Below are positions 31,874-33,955 of a stretch of 33,955 bases of DNA, one piece after another. The notes below the pieces were generated by a model, which ran no database searches, had not been told where the DNA came from, and was given only the letters and a program-made list of their open reading frames with translations. Within the stretch, counting starts at the first letter, position 1; each line of letters opens with the position of its first letter. Where the stretch lies: assembly GCA_009776745.1 (NCBI GenBank), contig WRNH01000003.1, forward strand, positions 30,202 to 64,156, given 5' to 3'. Made by a program: the position numbers and the translations under genes. The DNA is from Endomicrobiia bacterium (GTDB taxonomy: Bacteria > Elusimicrobiota > Endomicrobiia > Endomicrobiales > Endomicrobiaceae).

Positions 31874-31964
31874 TGTTAAACACGCTCCTTCTTTATAATT
31901 TACTTTAATGCCGCGTCCTTAAAACAGTTGTCATTACAGCAACCGGCGCTTGCCGTTTGCAGCT

Positions 31965-31992
31965 GCCGTTCTCCATTCGCTATTCTCCGCCG
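31965..31992. repeat. Short heptamer tract
   Basis: Four 7-base units, GCCGTTC, TCCATTC, GCTATTC and TCCGCCG, run up to the stop codon of the hydrolase gene. They belong to the heptad-phased class seen in other spacers of this window. Confidence 0.45.
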
Positions 31993-32862
31993 TTATTTCT
32001 CTGTCGTATAACTATATCCTTTTCCGGCCTTTTTCACTTTTGCCGCGCCGGGAAAAGGAAGGTGCGTGCCGGCTATCAAAAGTTTTTCTTTGGAGGCTTT
32101 TTCAAGAAATTGTTTTCTGGTTTTTGCTGATTTCTCGGCGTCAATGTCAAAACGTCCGCTTATATCCGGCCTCGGAAACTGCAAGTCGGCGCAATGAATT
32201 AAATCCGCGATAAATAACAATTTATTTTCACCGGACTCAAGTAAAAAAACCGCTTGGCCCGGAGTATGCCCGCTCGCATCTAACGCTTTTATGTTTGAAG
32301 TTACCATATCATCATAATTAAAAATTTTTACGGAATCGCCGTATGCCGAAACGGTCTGCTTTGCCATATCAAAATTTTCCTGCCTTGACGGAAACTCTTC
32401 CGCCGATTTGTCGGAAAGCCAGAAATCATATTCGTTTTTTCCGATTTTCACCGCGGCATTAGGAAAAACGATTTTATCATCTTTGACAAGACCGCCGATA
32501 TGATCTCTGTGCATATGCGTAATAAGCACAATCGTTATGTCTTCCGGTTTTACATTAAGTTTTTCCAATCCTTCCATAAGCCCTTTTCCAAAACCTGTGT
32601 CGATAAGAACCGTTTCTTCGCCGTCTTTTATCAAATATGTCATAACGGCCGTCGGGGCTTTTCCGGAAGGAACGTATTTTTTCAAAATCTTTTCATCGGC
32701 GCCTTCAAAAACAGAAAGATCGCGTTCGCCGACAGAATCGGCAATTGCCCAAACTTCGACATTGCCTATTTTATAGAGTTTCGGTTCATTTGCCTGCTGG
32801 GCAAAAACCGCTCCAAAACAAAACATTATGACGCAGCATACTGCTAAACTTTTCTTTATCAT
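31993..32862 (-). CDS. Secreted metallo-beta-lactamase-fold hydrolase
   Basis: This 289-residue protein has a signal peptide cleaved about after residue 21 (AVFA before QQ), so it is periplasmic. The metal-binding motif H-x-H-x-D-H is at His116-His121 (THMHRDHIGG); His199 (ASGHTPG), Asp220 and His267 complete a two-metal site. The fold is shared by class B3-like beta-lactamases, quorum-quenching lactonases and other hydrolases; the substrate cannot be told from these motifs. AAAAGGAG precedes the ATG. It lies 35 bp downstream of metA on the same strand and is probably cotranscribed with it. Confidence 0.85.
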   Translation of the reverse strand: MIKKSLAVCCVIMFCFGAVFAQQANEPKLYKIGNVEVWAIADSVGERDLSVFEGADEKILKKYVPSGKAPTAVMTYLIKDGEETVLIDTGFGKGLMEGLEKLNVKPEDITIVLITHMHRDHIGGLVKDDKIVFPNAAVKIGKNEYDFWLSDKSAEEFPSRQENFDMAKQTVSAYGDSVKIFNYDDMVTSNIKALDASGHTPGQAVFLLESGENKLLFIADLIHCADLQFPRPDISGRFDIDAEKSAKTRKQFLEKASKEKLLIAGTHLPFPGAAKVKKAGKGYSYTTEK

Positions 32863-32897
32863 GCTTTTCTCCTTTTAACTCTTCACTCTGATATTAG

Positions 32898-33812
32898 CTA
32901 TCTTTCAACATAATCATACGGAGTTCTTTGGTACACAAAATAATTAAGCCAGTTATAAAACAGAAGATTGGCGTGCGCTTTCCACGTTATAACGGGTTTA
33001 TTATCAGCATTATTTTCGGGAAAATAATTTACAGGTTTTTCTATGGCAAGCCCTTTATCCAAATCCCGGAAATATTCATTCGCGAGAGTATTTCTGTCGT
33101 ATTCGGAATGTCCTGTTATGAAAAAATTTTTTGAATCTTTGTCGCACGCCATATATATGCCGGCATCTTTTGAACGGCTGAGAATAAGAAGCCCGTCATT
33201 GCGCTCCACCGCATTTTCGTCCAGACCCGTATGTCTTGAATGAGGAGCGTAAAAAATATCGTCAAATCCGTCAAGAAGCAGATGCCCCCGTACCGTTTTT
33301 TTATGCTCAAAAACGCCGAACATCTTTTTATCCAATATATGCTTTTTAATTCCGTAATGATAGTACAAAGCCGCCTGCGCACCCCAGCAAATATGGAAAG
33401 TCGAAAAAACATTCGTTTTCGACCATTCCATAACGGCGCACAGTTCCCGCCAATAATCCACTTCTTCAAATTCCAGCATTTCCACGGGAGCGCCCGTTAT
33501 GATCAATCCGTCAAAATGTTTGTCTTTGACGTCTTCAAACGTTTTGTAAAATTTAAGAAGATGTTCGGCCGGAGTATTTTTTGATGTATGGCTTGCAGTT
33601 TGAAGAAGTTCGACGTCAACCTGTAAAGGCGTATTTCCTATGAGACGCAAAATTTGCGTTTCCGTCTCAATCTTTTTAGGCATCAAATTAAGTATGGCTA
33701 TTTTCAGCGGACGGATATCCTGCATCATGGCGCGATTTTCGTCCATAATAAATATATTTTCTTCGTTTAAAATTTTGTGCGCCGGTAAATCTTTCGATAC
33801 TTTGATCGGCAT
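32898..33812 (-). CDS. metA: Homoserine O-acyltransferase MetA (probably O-acetyltransferase)
   Basis: This 304-residue enzyme acylates homoserine in methionine synthesis. The catalytic residues align exactly with E. coli numbering: Cys142 in FHICWGA, His235 and Glu237 in GHSEYD. Residue 111 is Glu (GAPVE), the residue reported to favour acetyl-CoA, whereas succinyl-CoA enzymes such as E. coli MetA have Gly. The product is therefore probably O-acetylhomoserine despite the usual annotation as succinyltransferase. The frame extends eight codons upstream to a TTG, but the ATG at 33810-33812 has AAAGGAG before it and matches the family start MPIK. The hydrolase gene follows after 35 bp. No SAM-riboswitch pattern is visible in the 143 bases upstream. 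Confidence 0.93.
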   Translation of the reverse strand: MPIKVSKDLPAHKILNEENIFIMDENRAMMQDIRPLKIAILNLMPKKIETETQILRLIGNTPLQVDVELLQTASHTSKNTPAEHLLKFYKTFEDVKDKHFDGLIITGAPVEMLEFEEVDYWRELCAVMEWSKTNVFSTFHICWGAQAALYYHYGIKKHILDKKMFGVFEHKKTVRGHLLLDGFDDIFYAPHSRHTGLDENAVERNDGLLILSRSKDAGIYMACDKDSKNFFITGHSEYDRNTLANEYFRDLDKGLAIEKPVNYFPENNADNKPVITWKAHANLLFYNWLNYFVYQRTPYDYVER

Positions 33813-33872
33813 AATTACAAACTCCTTTAAAGACAATTAATAAATACGGGGCTCTCTAAAAACCCTACTTTT

Positions 33873-33938
33873 GTCATTGCGGGCTTGACCCGCAATCTAT
33901 GCTTCACGACGAGATTGCGGCTCGGAGGCCGCAATGAC
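33873..33938. repeat. REP-like inverted pair, second type
   Basis: GTCATTGCGGG-type sequence (33873-33898) and its inverted relative (33912-33938) face each other around a short centre with CACGACGAG. Each unit is itself a small hairpin (GCGGG...CCCGC and GCGGC...GCCGC). Adjacent, on the outer side, CTCTCTAAAAACC (33852-33864) is the exact reverse complement of the 13 bases at 1822-1834. It lies upstream of metA, outside any gene seen here. Confidence 0.7.
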
Positions 33939-33955
33939 GACACTGAAAATACAGG

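Noticed and set aside
33813-33955. SAM or other riboswitch upstream of metA
   Set aside because: Only 143 bases are visible. They contain the REP-like pair and no conserved riboswitch core or terminator that I can recognise.

Overview
The window is about 34 kb of a low-GC genome from a bacterium with an outer membrane. The evidence for the outer membrane is a POTRA/beta-barrel protein, several signal peptides and two lipoproteins. A meso-diaminopimelate dehydrogenase and three cell-wall genes point to DAP-type peptidoglycan. The gene mix would fit an Elusimicrobiota/Endomicrobia-like lineage, but no 16S rRNA or other phylogenetic marker is present, so that placement is only a guess. It looks like ordinary chromosome: no rRNA, tRNA, CRISPR, phage or complete insertion sequence was seen.

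Region by region. Positions 1-4.4 kb (minus strand) carry a sugar-nucleotide block: a nucleotidyltransferase/left-handed beta-helix/degenerate phosphomannomutase fusion, an intact phosphohexomutase, and the start of a DUF502 membrane protein. Positions 4.5-7.9 kb (minus) carry a FIST-domain sensor followed by a cytoplasmic hybrid histidine kinase. Positions 8.1-16.2 kb (minus) carry a bacterial alpha-2-macroglobulin with an intact thioester motif and the penicillin-binding protein 1C that usually accompanies it. These are divergent from a class A PBP1A (16.3-18.5 kb, plus). The divergent spacer holds two near-consensus sigma70 promoters separated by a hairpin that fills the space between their -35 boxes. 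Positions 18.5-21.0 kb (minus) carry small genes: a 57-residue membrane peptide, an Smr-like protein, a YvlD/holin-4_2 membrane protein, an HD-domain hydrolase and a pilin-like protein. A POTRA/barrel protein (plus) and an HdeD-family protein (minus) follow.

Positions 23.5-28.3 kb (minus) form an apparent three-gene operon: an unrecognised membrane protein and two tandem paralogous lipoproteins. The lipoproteins have a TIM-barrel glycosidase-like domain carrying calcium-loop-like insertions. Positions 28.6-30.7 kb (plus) hold the radical SAM / DNA-metabolism protein pair predicted to act in DNA modification or repair, with no known chemistry. Here a 56-bp palindrome has become the 3' end of the radical SAM gene. 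Positions 31.0-33.8 kb (minus) hold MetA (with the residue that predicts acetyl-CoA use), a secreted metallo-beta-lactamase-fold hydrolase and diaminopimelate dehydrogenase.

The most unusual feature is in the gaps between genes. At least seven spacers contain AT-rich tracts that read cleanly in 7-base units, with a different heptamer at each site, and several of these fold into long hairpins. They resemble the heptameric short tandem repeats known from cyanobacteria. In addition there are two related leader hairpins under an identical extended -10 promoter, two palindromic elements sharing a 13-bp tail, one MITE-like element with 36-bp inverted ends, and the captured palindrome. All functional statements rest on reading motifs by eye; no database search was run.
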